64,000 nucleotides of DNA from Auriscalpium vulgare (lineage: Eukaryota > Basidiomycota > Agaricomycetes > Russulales > Auriscalpiaceae): the NCBI GenBank assembly GCA_019915015.1, contig JAHBBC010000009.1, forward strand, positions 1,364,001-1,428,000. The letters run 5' to 3'. The position numbers and the translations under genes are program-made. Below are positions 33,575-43,851 of this stretch, piece by piece. The notes beneath the pieces are model-generated. The model worked only from the letters and a program-made list of their open reading frames with translations, searched no databases and was not told where the DNA came from. Position 1 is the first letter of the stretch. Every line of letters starts with the position of its first letter.

Positions 33575-34062
33575 CGCATTCTTTATTAGCGCAGGTTGTA
33601 CTTGATCTCATACGTGGTTTCTGTGCACACTGTACAGCGTTGAATTGATAAATAATTTAAACACAATACCACATTATAGTGGTCATGTATCATGATCGAA
33701 ATTGAGTCTGATGAACAGAATAATTCTTCGTATTCTATTCGGACTATTATAATGTATTTGGTTTAGTCGTTCCTGGCAAATTTATTATTCACCGATACTT
33801 CATTTGATAAAAGTTACTCAATTTTTTACTTATAGTGTTACGCTGTCTGCAGTGCTGTAGCACTGAGTGATTCTTTTTTAGTTCACATGAACATGCATTA
33901 ATAGAATGCATGTGGATTGGTCGTCCGTATGAACCTTATGATTTAATTTATATTCCGATGTTCGAAACTGTTTGGATTGGTCGTCCGTGTGGACTTTATG
34001 ATTTAATTTATATTCAGATGTTGTAAACTATTAAGGTTACGATTTAATAACGTTGGCCTTCC
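33575..34062. other. Convergent intergenic region with a ~58-bp tandem duplication
   Basis: Two copies of TGGATTGGTCGTCCGT...TTATGATTTAATTTATATTC lie at about 33912-34030. No gene. Confidence 0.6.
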
Positions 34063-34073
34063 CTATTTGCCGT

Positions 34074-34731
34074 TGATACGCTATCACCCGGGACGGACCC
34101 TAGCGGGGCGTGCGGCGAGTGCCTCACAGGGACAACAACCACCAACACTGCCTCCTATACGTTGCGATCCAGTCCGGGTGACTAGTCTTGCTGAGGGGGG
34201 AAGGTGTTCGTGTCGCTGTTGCGCTTCGTGCCCTCCCCGCGGTCGTGCGGGGCCACCTCCTACCGCCTAAACACCAAACTAAACACTCACCTGCCTGGGG
34301 ATGCCCTCTACGGGATCCTCCTCCGAGTGCTTCGCACCCGTGTGCGAAGCGTCCGCCTATGGGCCGTCGCACCCCCTCTTGCCTGTCCGCCTGCCTACCT
34401 GTTCCCACATCGGTGGGGTCCTTCCTTCCTAAGTCTGGTAGCGCCTCAGGCTACAGTTTCTGTGAGGTAAAGGGTGTGGGTGGCTTGCGCCGCCCACAGG
34501 TTGATTGGGTTGCTACGTCTCGCGCAGCTCCCTAAGTAGTGGCTCTACCTACGTCGCTAAGCCCTCCCGATCTAGCCCGTTCCGGTGATCCGTTCCGTCG
34601 CCAGTCCCGGTTGCTCCTGGGTCGCCGGACCACGTTCCCATCACCCCCGCTCCCGCGACCCTGCGCCTCGCATGCTGCTTCCCCGTCTCGCGACGTCTCG
34701 CTACACGCTTGCCCGCGGCCTGAACCTATCA
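34074..34731 (-). mobile_element. Solo LTR of element X, CCGT duplication
   Basis: TGATACGCTATCACCCGGGA...AACCTATCA, flanked by CCGT (34070-34073 and 34732-34735). On the minus strand it is the X LTR of 4293-18407 without its insert, without the extra 105-bp unit and without the 12.7-kb element, so it documents the empty sites of those insertions. Confidence 0.9.
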
Positions 34732-35572
34732 CCGTAGTGCAAGGTTTGGGATAACATGTGTGAAGGGTGGGGCGATGTATTGACGAACAATCTAATACAT
34801 GACCATCCTGGTGAAGAAATTGGATCACTTTTGAATCTCTGTATTCTATTTATTAGTAGGTGCATGGATTGTATATGTAGATGCTCACTTTGTTTTTTAC
34901 TTGCGTTGGATATATTATCTTGATCGATTTTATGTTTAGCAGGTTTAACATTCGTCTTCATAACTTGAAGTTTGTTTGATAATGTCGTGCTCAATGCTTC
35001 TAGCTTCTTTATGTTATTCATTCGTGTATTCAATGCGTCCTCATCTCGCTCGCATGTCATGCATAGATGCTATGTTTAAACAAGGTGTGGTTGTTGAGTA
35101 CTTTAAATGCAGTAGATGGCATGTCTAACCTCCACGGTATTTTTCAAGGTCTGTACTGCTTTTACCACTTTGAAGAACGACGGCGTATTCGTTTTTTCGA
35201 CGAATTCAATCGTTTGTTCCATTTGCGTCAAATCCGCGATTGCGATGTCAGTGAGATTGTTTTTTATTTGATCTGCCAATTGTTAATAATGTGATTATTT
35301 ATCAGTATTGTGTCAACTTACATATTTCAGTAGGTATGTCTGAAATGTCTGCTGGCGATCTCAGATTTTAATATTGCTCGTCGTTATCATGCGGTAGCGT
35401 ACCGTTCAATATACGTCCACTGCTTGTAGCACAAGTCTGATCTCCATCGGGTTTATTGCTTGATTCATCTGTTACACATCTTGTCAATATTTGTTCTGTC
35501 GTCATTTATTATGTACTCACTTGGTTCATTTGACGATTGGTATTGTACGTCTGTTGGAAATACGTGAGTATG

Positions 35573-35762
35573 TGTAAGGCGTGCGCCTTCCAGGAAGAAT
35601 GAGAGTAGGGTTAGGGGAAGATAGGGTTATGAGTCAGCGAGGGTCATAGCGGAAGCGGGCCCGAGATGAGAGGCAGCTTTTTTCACACTTGTACTACGAC
35701 CATCTGAACAGAGACGGATCGTGTGTACTACGCGTGATCTAAGAAGCTACAACCACGTTACA
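35573..35762 (+). repeat. 5' LTR (190 bp)
   Basis: TGTAAGGCGTGCGCC... to ...ACCACGTTACA; identical by eye to 41003-41192. Confidence 0.95.
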
Positions 35763-35855
35763 CTTTTTTACACACCCATACATCTTTGTTATCATTTGGA
35801 TAAAGAACGGACTGTAAGAGTCCAGTAACTTACACCGAGCGTCATCCGAAAGCGG

Positions 35856-38417
35856 ATGCAAGCATCCACCCCTTATCCTAACTCGAAAGTGCCGAAAGAA
35901 GGCCGTACTACATACAATTCGATTAGAGCAGGCTCAGAGAGAGCGTTAACGGTACATACAATACGCATGTCGAACCAGAAAGCCCGCAAAGAGCCCGCAG
36001 AGGCGAACAGGCGTGCAGAAGAGACACCGGGCCGCCCGGAGCCGGAAGCCGAGCGAGGAGCCGAGCGAGGAAATGAAGAGCAAGGGCGGCGAGAGACGAG
36101 TAGTGAACAGGAAGTAGGGGTTAGCGAGCGAGAGACGGGTGAAACGAGCACCCGACAAGACAAAGGTAAGCAGAAGGCAAACCGACCTGAGACGCCCCCG
36201 AACGCGGAAGGCGAGAGTGACAACGAGTCACTGTTGAAAGTACTAGAAGAGTTTAATCGTACCATCGATGAGAACCTAAAGGTTACGAACGGGGCGATTG
36301 AGATGGCTACGGAGGCCATGAACCGTGCGAATGCGGCGCGGAATAGTACGCAGCAATTGCGGACGCACTGGACGAGCATACGCCGCAAACTGCAGAAATA
36401 TAGAGGGCTCGAAACGCTCGACGAAGAGCGGACCCTGAGCTCGACGAACCGCGAGAGTGCGGAAGATCTGGGAGAGATTAAGGTCAGCGAGCTACGACTC
36501 GACAAGGAACCCAGGTTCAAATACATGGGTATCACGTACTCACTGGCGGAATTGGTGGCACCTCGAGGAGAGGACGAATCGGCTGAAAGCCATGCATATC
36601 GCGAGAAGGTCGCGGACGGCTATTTCGAATGGAAAAGATCAGCCAGGGAGAAACTGCTATCCGCGTACGAGAATTTACTTACGGATAAGGAATTGGAAGA
36701 GGACAGTCTCACCTTGAATGAGATAGAGAAAATGCTAGTCAAGCAAGCAGATTCTACCGCAGGTCATGACGAGAGACGTCAGAGGGACCTAGAACGGGGC
36801 GCAGTCATATACGGATCCATAGAGGCAGCAGCCAAAGTCTGGGACGAGAGCTTGAGGCGAGGCGAGCGTGAAGCGTTCAAAAACCGGCCTAAGGGAAAGC
36901 AGGACAGGCGTAGCGAGATAGCCGGAGATGACTGGCGACCGAGACAGTACCAGGATCGCAAAAACGCGAGCGAGCGCGAGGGGAACCGTAGTTACGAGCG
37001 GGACCGGCAATACAGCCACGAAGATCGTGGAGATGGACATGAGCGTGGTCAGCAAGCAAACAGTCATCGGGATGAGCATCGCAATGAATGGGATGATCAC
37101 CACGAGGGTCGCCGTAATGGTCGAGAGCGAGATGAACGATCTGACAGTCACAGAGATGACGGTAGGCGAGACAGACGGCAAGACGACCGCAGAAGAGGCG
37201 GTGGAACGCCAGGAGGAGATGACGATGACGAGTCATCGGATGGCGATAACGGATCGTATCATGGGCGAAGGAATGGTATTCCGCCCGCCAGACCGCGTAA
37301 GGAACGTGAGCGAGGAAATAGCAGGAATTGGCGTGAGGCCACGCCAGACTACCAAGCTGGCGGCCGCGATAGTGCGGCGGTTACGAAACTCAGGCGAACA
37401 GTGAGAGAAGGACTCACTGAGGAGCTGCCCGAGCTACCCAAGGGATACAAGGTGCCAGCCCAGCCCAAGTACGATGGGACAGACAAACCCGAACAGTTCG
37501 GGACGTTCACAACCGACTTCATGACCTGGCTGCAGTTGAGCCGATTGGTGGACGCCAAATATTCGGCAGCACAGATCATGTCGTTGGGAACGGCGCTCGA
37601 AGGAGAAGCGTCAGAATGGTACATGCAGGAAATCAAAGACCCAGAGAGGGTGAAACGCACCTGGACGCTTGAAGAGGCGTTTGTCGCGCTGTATGGGAGA
37701 TTCATCCATAAAGCGTCAATACAGGAAGCGTTCGTAAACTTCCGTAGGACGCGGTACGACCCTAACCGAGGGTTAGTGGCATACTACAAGGACCTGCGCA
37801 AATGGGCGCAGAGGATGGCTGAGCACCCCGACGGCTATACATTTAATCGGAAGTTAATGCAGGGGATACCCCAGCAGTTGCTGGGACCGGCAATGCTGAG
37901 CCATAATCTCAGCGCGGAATATTCAACCGCCGGAGAGATAATGGACGCCGTAATTGCGGTACAGGATCGTGACGAGTTCCTGAGCACCCTAACACGGGGG
38001 CGTCGCGCACCTGTGGAGGACGTATCACCAATAGTGAAAAAGGTTCAGACCTTCAGAACTCGGCATCAGACGATGCGGCCGCGTGACCGCGTACGGCCGG
38101 CCGAGCCCATTCCGAGCAATGGGGGCCACAGAACGCCTGCGGAGAACCGTGAGGCGAATGCACCGCGCACCAGCGGTTTGGAGCGGCGCAATGTGCAGAG
38201 TGGCGCACCTAGAAATAACGCCAGTCGTTTCGACACCAGAAACAGAGCTGGTGGGTCCGGGCAGGGCCGACAGAATGGAGGAAAGGACGACGGATTCATC
38301 CCACCTTCCATGCGAGCCTACTACGGCCTCATGTACCCAACGACGACGCGCTGTTCCCACATAGGGAGTCCAGACGTACGTTCGACATGGGGGAGCCTGA
38401 CGAACAAGAATGGTTAG
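35856..38417 (+). CDS. gag: Gag protein of the pol-deleted element
   Basis: 853 residues from ATG 35856. The first third is highly charged with helical segments. Residues of about 350-480 are an unusual Arg/Asp/Glu/His-rich tract (REGNRSYERDRQYSHEDRG, RDDGRRDRRQDDRRRGG). The Gag core follows (YKVPAQPKYDGTDKPEQFGT, EWYMQEIKDPE, FVALYGRFIHKASIQEAF), then a basic Gly/Asn-rich tail ending in FIPPSMRAYYGLM. At this point a zinc knuckle would be expected, but the sequence jumps to former integrase tail sequence read out of frame (YPTTTRCSH...). No zinc knuckle is present. Confidence 0.85.
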   Translation: MQASTPYPNSKVPKEGRTTYNSIRAGSERALTVHTIRMSNQKARKEPAEANRRAEETPGRPEPEAERGAERGNEEQGRRETSSEQEVGVSERETGETSTRQDKGKQKANRPETPPNAEGESDNESLLKVLEEFNRTIDENLKVTNGAIEMATEAMNRANAARNSTQQLRTHWTSIRRKLQKYRGLETLDEERTLSSTNRESAEDLGEIKVSELRLDKEPRFKYMGITYSLAELVAPRGEDESAESHAYREKVADGYFEWKRSAREKLLSAYENLLTDKELEEDSLTLNEIEKMLVKQADSTAGHDERRQRDLERGAVIYGSIEAAAKVWDESLRRGEREAFKNRPKGKQDRRSEIAGDDWRPRQYQDRKNASEREGNRSYERDRQYSHEDRGDGHERGQQANSHRDEHRNEWDDHHEGRRNGRERDERSDSHRDDGRRDRRQDDRRRGGGTPGGDDDDESSDGDNGSYHGRRNGIPPARPRKERERGNSRNWREATPDYQAGGRDSAAVTKLRRTVREGLTEELPELPKGYKVPAQPKYDGTDKPEQFGTFTTDFMTWLQLSRLVDAKYSAAQIMSLGTALEGEASEWYMQEIKDPERVKRTWTLEEAFVALYGRFIHKASIQEAFVNFRRTRYDPNRGLVAYYKDLRKWAQRMAEHPDGYTFNRKLMQGIPQQLLGPAMLSHNLSAEYSTAGEIMDAVIAVQDRDEFLSTLTRGRRAPVEDVSPIVKKVQTFRTRHQTMRPRDRVRPAEPIPSNGGHRTPAENREANAPRTSGLERRNVQSGAPRNNASRFDTRNRAGGSGQGRQNGGKDDGFIPPSMRAYYGLMYPTTTRCSHIGSPDVRSTWGSLTNKNG

Positions 38418-38734
38418 TCGATGAGATCGTGGTTCACCAATGGGACAAGAAAGACTATCATTTCCTCGTGCGGTGGAATTATGGCGATACTACCTGGGAA
38501 CCTCGCAGTAACTGCGAAGAGTTGGAGGCGTTAGATAATTATCTAGCGCTGCAAGGGGTACGAACCGTACAAGAATTGCCGCACACGCCGGCCCCCCGAA
38601 AGACGGGAGCCTCCCGGCAGAAGACGGACGGAGAGGAGAGAAGGAAGGAACCGACGCAGAGGCGGGAGCCAGTCGCGGCGCAGCACACAACGCGCAAGTC
38701 GAAACGACGAGCAGCGCCGCCGCGCCGGTCGTGA
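38387..38734 (+). CDS. Chromodomain frame left from Pol
   Basis: The frame is -1 relative to gag and overlaps its end. Upstream of the first Met it is already open and reads NDDALFPHRE, typical of the region just before a chromovirus chromodomain. The domain is EWLVDEIVVHQWDKKDYHFL through VRWNYGDTTWEP to LEALDNYLALQG. A basic low-complexity tail (RKSKRRAAPPRRS) follows. In a chromovirus this domain sits at the C-terminus of integrase and steers integration to heterochromatin. Here it could be made only by -1 frameshifting from gag or by separate initiation. Confidence 0.8.
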   Translation: MGEPDEQEWLVDEIVVHQWDKKDYHFLVRWNYGDTTWEPRSNCEELEALDNYLALQGVRTVQELPHTPAPRKTGASRQKTDGEERRKEPTQRREPVAAQHTTRKSKRRAAPPRRS

Positions 38735-38857
38735 CTCGGAATCCCCCGGCGTGGGAATTATTACGCTAGCAGCTGTACAGCAGCAAGCGCGGCAATGACG
38801 CACCAAGGGGAATCAACAAAAGAAGCCAAACTCTATCCATGCAATATGGAAGGTTGA

Positions 38858-40801
38858 CAACCGTCGACGCGCGCAGACAACGCTACGAAGCTGAAGTGGC
38901 TATTCGAGCCCCTCACGAAGCAGGCTCTGCACAGGACCGGGTGCGAGCTCTGCCTTGAATTTTTCCGCCACGCCTCGGAGGCGGTGTTGGCGGGCGATGT
39001 TACGTACATCGAAGCATGCAAAGAGCGTGAAGGAGCCAATCCGGACCTCGAGAAGGAAGTCCAGCGCCTCAAGGAGCGCGTACGGCGCCGAGACGACGAG
39101 ATCGCGCAGCTGCGCAGACAGCTCGAGGCAATGCACCGCCAACACGGCGACGATACCGTGCCGATGGAGGACGACACCTCTGCAGTCGCAGAGACGCGGG
39201 TTAGCAAGAAGCGCAGGACTGCCGACGCCGCCGACCGGGGTTCGCGCAGCGCAGGGACGCCGCGTAACGCGGTTAGCGAGAACCCACCGACTGCAACGAG
39301 CAGTACCAGCGGCACGGCCAGTGGCCCTGGACCGTACGAGAATGTGACCCAGGGAATGATGAACCCGGGTACGTCGTCGTTTGGAGGAGGACACCCGAAC
39401 CAACCGCACGCATTCGTTGGGCCGATGCCAGGCGCGTTCATGCAGCAGGGCATGTACGCACCACCGGCCATGTATGCGCCGCCTGGGTACCCCGTGGTCT
39501 GGCCAGACGGCGCCACCTGGATGCCGAACGACGGCGTGCCGACCGCACTTACAGGGTGGGGTAACGCACCGAACTGGGCGGCTGACTGGGGGCCAGGTAA
39601 CACGTATACGTCGGGAGCGCGCACGATGGACAATAATTGGGCGTCATCGTCGCGTGCACCCGACTGGTCGAACCGACCTTGGGACCCACCATATGACGAC
39701 CCGAACATAGTATCGGGGCCCGCCACGCACACGCGTCCACCTAGTACATCGGGCATTGACGTACCACGCGGCACGCCTACTGGACCGCGCGCGGCGACAC
39801 GGGGCCGACCGTTGGCACGTGGGACAACGAGGGCTGGCACTAGTCGACGCGCAGCGCCGTCCACCCGCCGCCCACCCATTGACCCGGAGATAGAGGCGTT
39901 CCTTACTGAAGACGACGACGCTGCTGCGCCGGCTTCTTCTTCGGGGGGAGGGGCAAGTGCTGCAACTGACATTGACGAAATTCCAGATGTCGACGAAATA
40001 CGCTGCATGTTCGAACAAGTGAGGATACCGGGCAACGAAGACGCCCTTCGCACGCTAGGGATGTGGCGCAAGAAGGCGTGCGCTGTCCACCGGGACAACC
40101 GCCAACCTCGACACTGGGTCATAGTGCGGGAGTATAAACGTCCGCACTGGGCAAAGGTGAATGACCAGACGAAGCGTCTGCCTCCCCCACAATTGGGGGA
40201 CGAGGCCAAAGGATGGCACGCGTACTTAGGCAGATACCCGGGGTTCAAACGACAAGGGCTATTCGGGGGCACCAACTTGTCACCATTGGACGATGTAATA
40301 TCGTACCTGCGACTTGCACGTTTAGTGCACGTGGGGCCAGAGAAGGAATGGCCCCAGCGCAAGAAGGTGCGCGACGCGTTTGTTGTGGCCGCAGCCGCAA
40401 TCCTGGAGACCCCAGAGAATTACCAGCGGCTGCTGGAACAATTCCGCGTCCGCGTTAACCGTCTATCATCCTCCCCGGACTTCGGTGTACGCAATCCGAT
40501 CAATGAGCAGACGGTTGTTACGCACCTGGCCAGGGCAGGGTACACCGCATACGAGGCGGCTGCGGCGTCTCACCTATCGCACGCCGTGCTAACCGACGCA
40601 CGCTACGAGGACGGATCACAGGGATCCGAACCATCGGAGTCGGATGACGACTCGGGCAACCATGGTACTCCTATCGTCGTAGACGAACCAGTCCTGGCTG
40701 ACGGCAGCCCTATCACTTCAGGGAACCCACAAGCCGTCGCACTTGACGTGGTCATGACTGGAGGAGACGCCTCGCCGCCGTCGCCTGCGCACAGCGCATA
40801 G
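38858..40801 (+). CDS. Third ORF of the pol-deleted element
   Basis: The open frame runs from 38858 to 40801, in the same frame as the chromodomain ORF after two stops. There is no clear ATG at the start; the first residues (LKWLFEPLTKQALHRTGCEL) look coding, so a non-AUG start, splice or frameshift is likely. It reads: a Cys-x-x-Cys, a charged coiled coil (EKEVQRLKERVRRRDDEIAQ), a KKRR basic cluster, a Gly/Pro/Tyr/Met-rich central region (MYAPPAMYAPPGYP), an AT-hook-like RGRPLARG, an acidic stretch, then a folded-looking C-terminal domain (HWVIVREYKRPHWAKVN, GWHAYLGRYPGFKRQGLFGG) and an acidic tail. I do not recognise it. Retention while pol was lost suggests it is useful to the element. Confidence 0.65.
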   Translation, partial: QPSTRADNATKLKWLFEPLTKQALHRTGCELCLEFFRHASEAVLAGDVTYIEACKEREGANPDLEKEVQRLKERVRRRDDEIAQLRRQLEAMHRQHGDDTVPMEDDTSAVAETRVSKKRRTADAADRGSRSAGTPRNAVSENPPTATSSTSGTASGPGPYENVTQGMMNPGTSSFGGGHPNQPHAFVGPMPGAFMQQGMYAPPAMYAPPGYPVVWPDGATWMPNDGVPTALTGWGNAPNWAADWGPGNTYTSGARTMDNNWASSSRAPDWSNRPWDPPYDDPNIVSGPATHTRPPSTSGIDVPRGTPTGPRAATRGRPLARGTTRAGTSRRAAPSTRRPPIDPEIEAFLTEDDDAAAPASSSGGGASAATDIDEIPDVDEIRCMFEQVRIPGNEDALRTLGMWRKKACAVHRDNRQPRHWVIVREYKRPHWAKVNDQTKRLPPPQLGDEAKGWHAYLGRYPGFKRQGLFGGTNLSPLDDVISYLRLARLVHVGPEKEWPQRKKVRDAFVVAAAAILETPENYQRLLEQFRVRVNRLSSSPDFGVRNPINEQTVVTHLARAGYTAYEAAAASHLSHAVLTDARYEDGSQGSEPSESDDDSGNHGTPIVVDEPVLADGSPITSGNPQAVALDVVMTGGDASPPSPAHSA

Positions 40802-40989
40802 ACACGTATCGATCTATACCCAACACCGCTTACGAATAGCAAGGGGTAGTAATTACCCAGCGCGCTGCGCGCTACTACAGGCATACAAACGCCTACGCCG
40901 CGATCACTCGCGAAGGAGGCACAACCCTCATAACGTATCAAGACCACCGGGTGTTCAACCACCCCTTCAACCTACCGCGGGGCCTTCTC

Positions 40990-41002
40990 TTGAGGGGGAG
41001 GG
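40990..41002 (+). other. Polypurine tract
   Basis: TTGAGGGGGAGGG directly precedes the 3' LTR, the expected plus-strand primer. Confidence 0.75.
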
Positions 41003-41192
41003 TGTAAGGCGTGCGCCTTCCAGGAAGAATGAGAGTAGGGTTAGGGGAAGATAGGGTTATGAGTCAGCGAGGGTCATAGCGGAAGCGGGCCCGAGATGAG
41101 AGGCAGCTTTTTTCACACTTGTACTACGACCATCTGAACAGAGACGGATCGTGTGTACTACGCGTGATCTAAGAAGCTACAACCACGTTACA
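41003..41192 (+). repeat. 3' LTR (190 bp)
   Basis: Identical by eye to the 5' LTR; followed by the GTATG duplication. Confidence 0.95.
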
Positions 41193-42177
41193 GTATGTAT
41201 GACTTATGTTCTTTGTCTTCGCACCTTGAGTATGAGCAATAAATTTGTCTGTCGAATCATTTGACGTTCTCCTCTTGTTTTCTTCGTCATTCGTCTTCGG
41301 TGTTACAAGCTGCTTGGCTGCTTTTAATGTCATTCATTCAATCTTTAATCTCTAAGAATATTCGTCAAAATAAATGTATTTACCGATGTTATCCCACCAT
41401 ATGTCTTCTCCTAGATCCCCACTGAAGGTGACGTCACTCCTTCGTTTGGATGTTAGTTTTTTTAGCAGCGTGACTTTGTCTTTTCTCTTTATGTAGCCCT
41501 CTATGATAGCTTCTTGGTATTCGGTTTTCTGAATATTATATGTTTCTGCTCTCAACAATGTTCGACCAAATTGGCGCTGTGATAGAGGTGAACATGATTG
41601 GCATTTGCGACGTATTGTTTATGACAGTTACCGTTTCATGTAAAAGTTTATCCCACATATCTTTAGTTACTTTATCTGCTGGTAAGGTTGATATGGCGGT
41701 CGCGGCAAACACAATTCGTGTTTCTAATCTTTGAATGTCGAAACCTATACTTGTCTATGGTTCGTTGGTTACAGATATAGGCAAACATTAGATACGAGAA
41801 TATTCCCACCTCGCAGGATTCTGAGTTGCGATTGAAATCAGGGATATTGCTTGACATGGTGGATTGCTCGTGACGGTCAGAATGAAAGAGATGTCAGCAC
41901 ATTCGCTTATCCGCTCCATGTCATCATAGGGGCGTTGAGGCCCAGTCACGTGTTTGCGAGTTAGAAGTGTGATGAGTATAGTACACCCCGTGTGATCAAA
42001 TCGCGGAGAAACGGGATATATTATAGAACGAGTTCCTGTCATAGGCTAATTGTTTGGCTACGGGTTTTTATTTATTCATAGGAGTATCCGTTGCATTGAC
42101 GAATTGTTTATTCCTGTATTTAACAAAAGTATTTGTCAATGAATGTGCATATTAATCGCTGACTATTTTACCTTTAT

Positions 42178-43851
42178 TTAGGGCTTTCCCTTGTCGCTGG
42201 CAATTGCGGTGCCATTCTCTGTCCGATCAGAGGGCTGCTTGTGTGGATCCATGCGACGTCGTTTATTGAAAAAGTCCTTTGGTTCAATGAAAGTGTTGGG
42301 ATCCAATTGGGACCGCAACGTCGCAATATGTTCTTCAAGGAGAGAGATACGGTGCAATGACGCCTCGTACAATGCACGTCGACGGTTGAGCAGTGCTAAG
42401 AGGTTCTATGCCGAGTGCATAATATAACACGATGTATTATTTGAAATACACATACCTCTAAACGTGCATTGAGTTCTTTTATATACTTGTTGAGTCCGTT
42501 TGCCCTCCAGTCGAAGGCCGTCTTGCCGATGATAAAGTCCCCCTGCATGAAATAAATTTCATCTTTGAGGTCATTCGTCAAAATCATGTCTCCCTTCACT
42601 ACATATCGCATTATTAGATGCATTTGCCTTACAAATTAAATGAGTTTACGGGTTCGCGGTGCCATGTTAACCGGTGTGACTTGAACTGTGATGAATAGCG
42701 TACTGTGGGTTACACATAAAATTATTTATAATCGGGAAGCGTACCTTTCCTTGCATGAGGCCGCTGTATCCTTTTGTCGGGAACAATTGTCTTTTTTTTT
42801 TTGCGATCATTTTGTTGATTTTCCGGCCCTGTATCACGAATAAATTATCATGCACGATTTGTATAATCGCGTGTTACTTTTAATAATCTCTGTAGGCGCT
42901 ATCACATTCCTCGTTAATATATTTCCGGTGAGCATATAAATATGTTCACCGTTGTTTATTTCTTCCCTCTCCGTTTCTGTGTATCGTGTCATTTACCATG
43001 TATTAATAAATTATACACCAACTCACTTCGCTTCTGCGCGCGTTTGACTAGTTCCTCGAACTCAGAGGGCACCCCTTTGATGTCGTAGAATTGTTTCACG
43101 GCCGTCATTAAAGGGGACAAATTATTCGTGTCTGTTAAACATTCAGAACACGTGATGCGCGTTCCGTGTTGAAGCTTATACCTTTTGCTTCATCTCCTTT
43201 GTTATTTTCATTAACATCTTCGTTGCTGCTGGTGTCCGAGTCTATAATGATAAATTGATCCAATCGTGAGTGATAGATTATTCAAACTTAAAGTAATACC
43301 GTCTTATTCTAACTCACCTTCTGCATAGTCGGTATCTTCATCGTCATCGACGCCGTCGTCGACAACCTCCTCGGCTTCATGCATAGCTGAATAATTGCAT
43401 GCTGTCCATGAAACGTAGATTGAAGCTTACCTATGTTTAACCACCATTGGTTCGCACCCAAATCCTTGATGTCAATTTGAACGGGATCCGAAAAGAATTG
43501 GTATAATTCGTTAATAACTTTCTTGCCGTCGCATGTATTTCGTAATTTGTACGCGTTGCGGCACCATGGTCCAATCGGCATCTTCACTCCGCCTGCTTGA
43601 ATGAAGTTGAAGTACTCGCGATAAAATTCTCTCTGAAATAAAATGTAGATGTGAAGATACAATAAAATAACTCGTACCATTTCCCTGAAGATCATCTTCA
43701 AGACATACTTATTCGATGCAGCGCTCTTATCCTTTTGAAGCATCTTTACTGTCTTGTACAAACGGGCATGCAAGCGTTCAACTTCCTGTCGCTGATGTAT
43801 TGCGTACTGTTCTTTTATCGTTTCAATGTTCTTCGTTGGGTAACCCTTCAT
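42178..43851 (-). CDS. WW-module cluster gene 4, eleven exons, intact
   Basis: Exons on the minus strand: 43851-43678, 43632-43431, 43386-43318, 43241-43182, 43131-43027, 42976-42950, 42898-42878, 42828-42745, 42685-42650, 42598-42456, 42405-42178. All phases agree and the result is 382 residues. Start MKGYPTKNIETIKEQYAIHQ. Module: a helical N-terminus, phase-0 intron after FREM, then IKDLGANQWWLNI and a phase-1 intron. An acidic stretch follows (EEVVDDGVDDDEDTDYAEDS), then a short helical segment, a KKKK basic cluster (possible nuclear import), MAPRTLKGDMILTNDLKDEI and a coiled coil (ALYEASLHRISLLEEHIATL), with a basic tail. It is the most complete member of the cluster and has no visible lesion. 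Function unknown; a nuclear oligomerising protein is inference. Confidence 0.8.

Larger units (their letters stand above)
35573..41192 (+). mobile_element. Non-autonomous chromodomain retrotransposon (5.6 kb), pol deleted
   Basis: 190-bp LTRs at 35573-35762 and 41003-41192 (TGTAAGG...CGTTACA) appear identical. The duplication GTATG is at 35568-35572 and 41193-41197. A polypurine tract GAGGGGGAGGG abuts the 3' LTR. It carries gag, a chromodomain frame and a third ORF, but no protease, RT, RNase H or integrase core. It lies in a 49-nt intron of the minus-strand cluster gene, in antisense orientation. Mobilisation must depend on another element's enzymes. Confidence 0.92.
34063..41857 (-). pseudogene. 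WW-module cluster gene 3, nine exons, two insertions
   Basis: Exons on the minus strand: 41857-41810, 41754-41632, 41576-41384, 41317-41225, [element 35573-41192 in the intron], 35550-35521, 35468-35403, 35351-35322, 35272-35166, and 35069-34732 continued at 34069-34063. With the two insertions removed the frame is continuous for 344 residues. Exon 1 begins MSSNIPDFNRNSESCE. The module reads RLETRIVFAATAIS ... VTFSGDLGEDIWWDNI, with introns in phases 0 and 1 at the family positions. The linker is basic (LVTPKTNDEENKRRTS). The C-terminus is coiled coil (RMNNIKKLEALSTTLSNKL). The intron insertion may be spliced out, but the LTR X in the last exon replaces the final three codons and the stop. 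Confidence 0.75.

Noticed and set aside
38833..40362. 509-codon minus-strand open frame opposite the third ORF of the pol-less element
   Set aside because: Low-complexity reverse reading of a Pro/Gly-rich coding region; the sense frame has coil, basic and domain structure.
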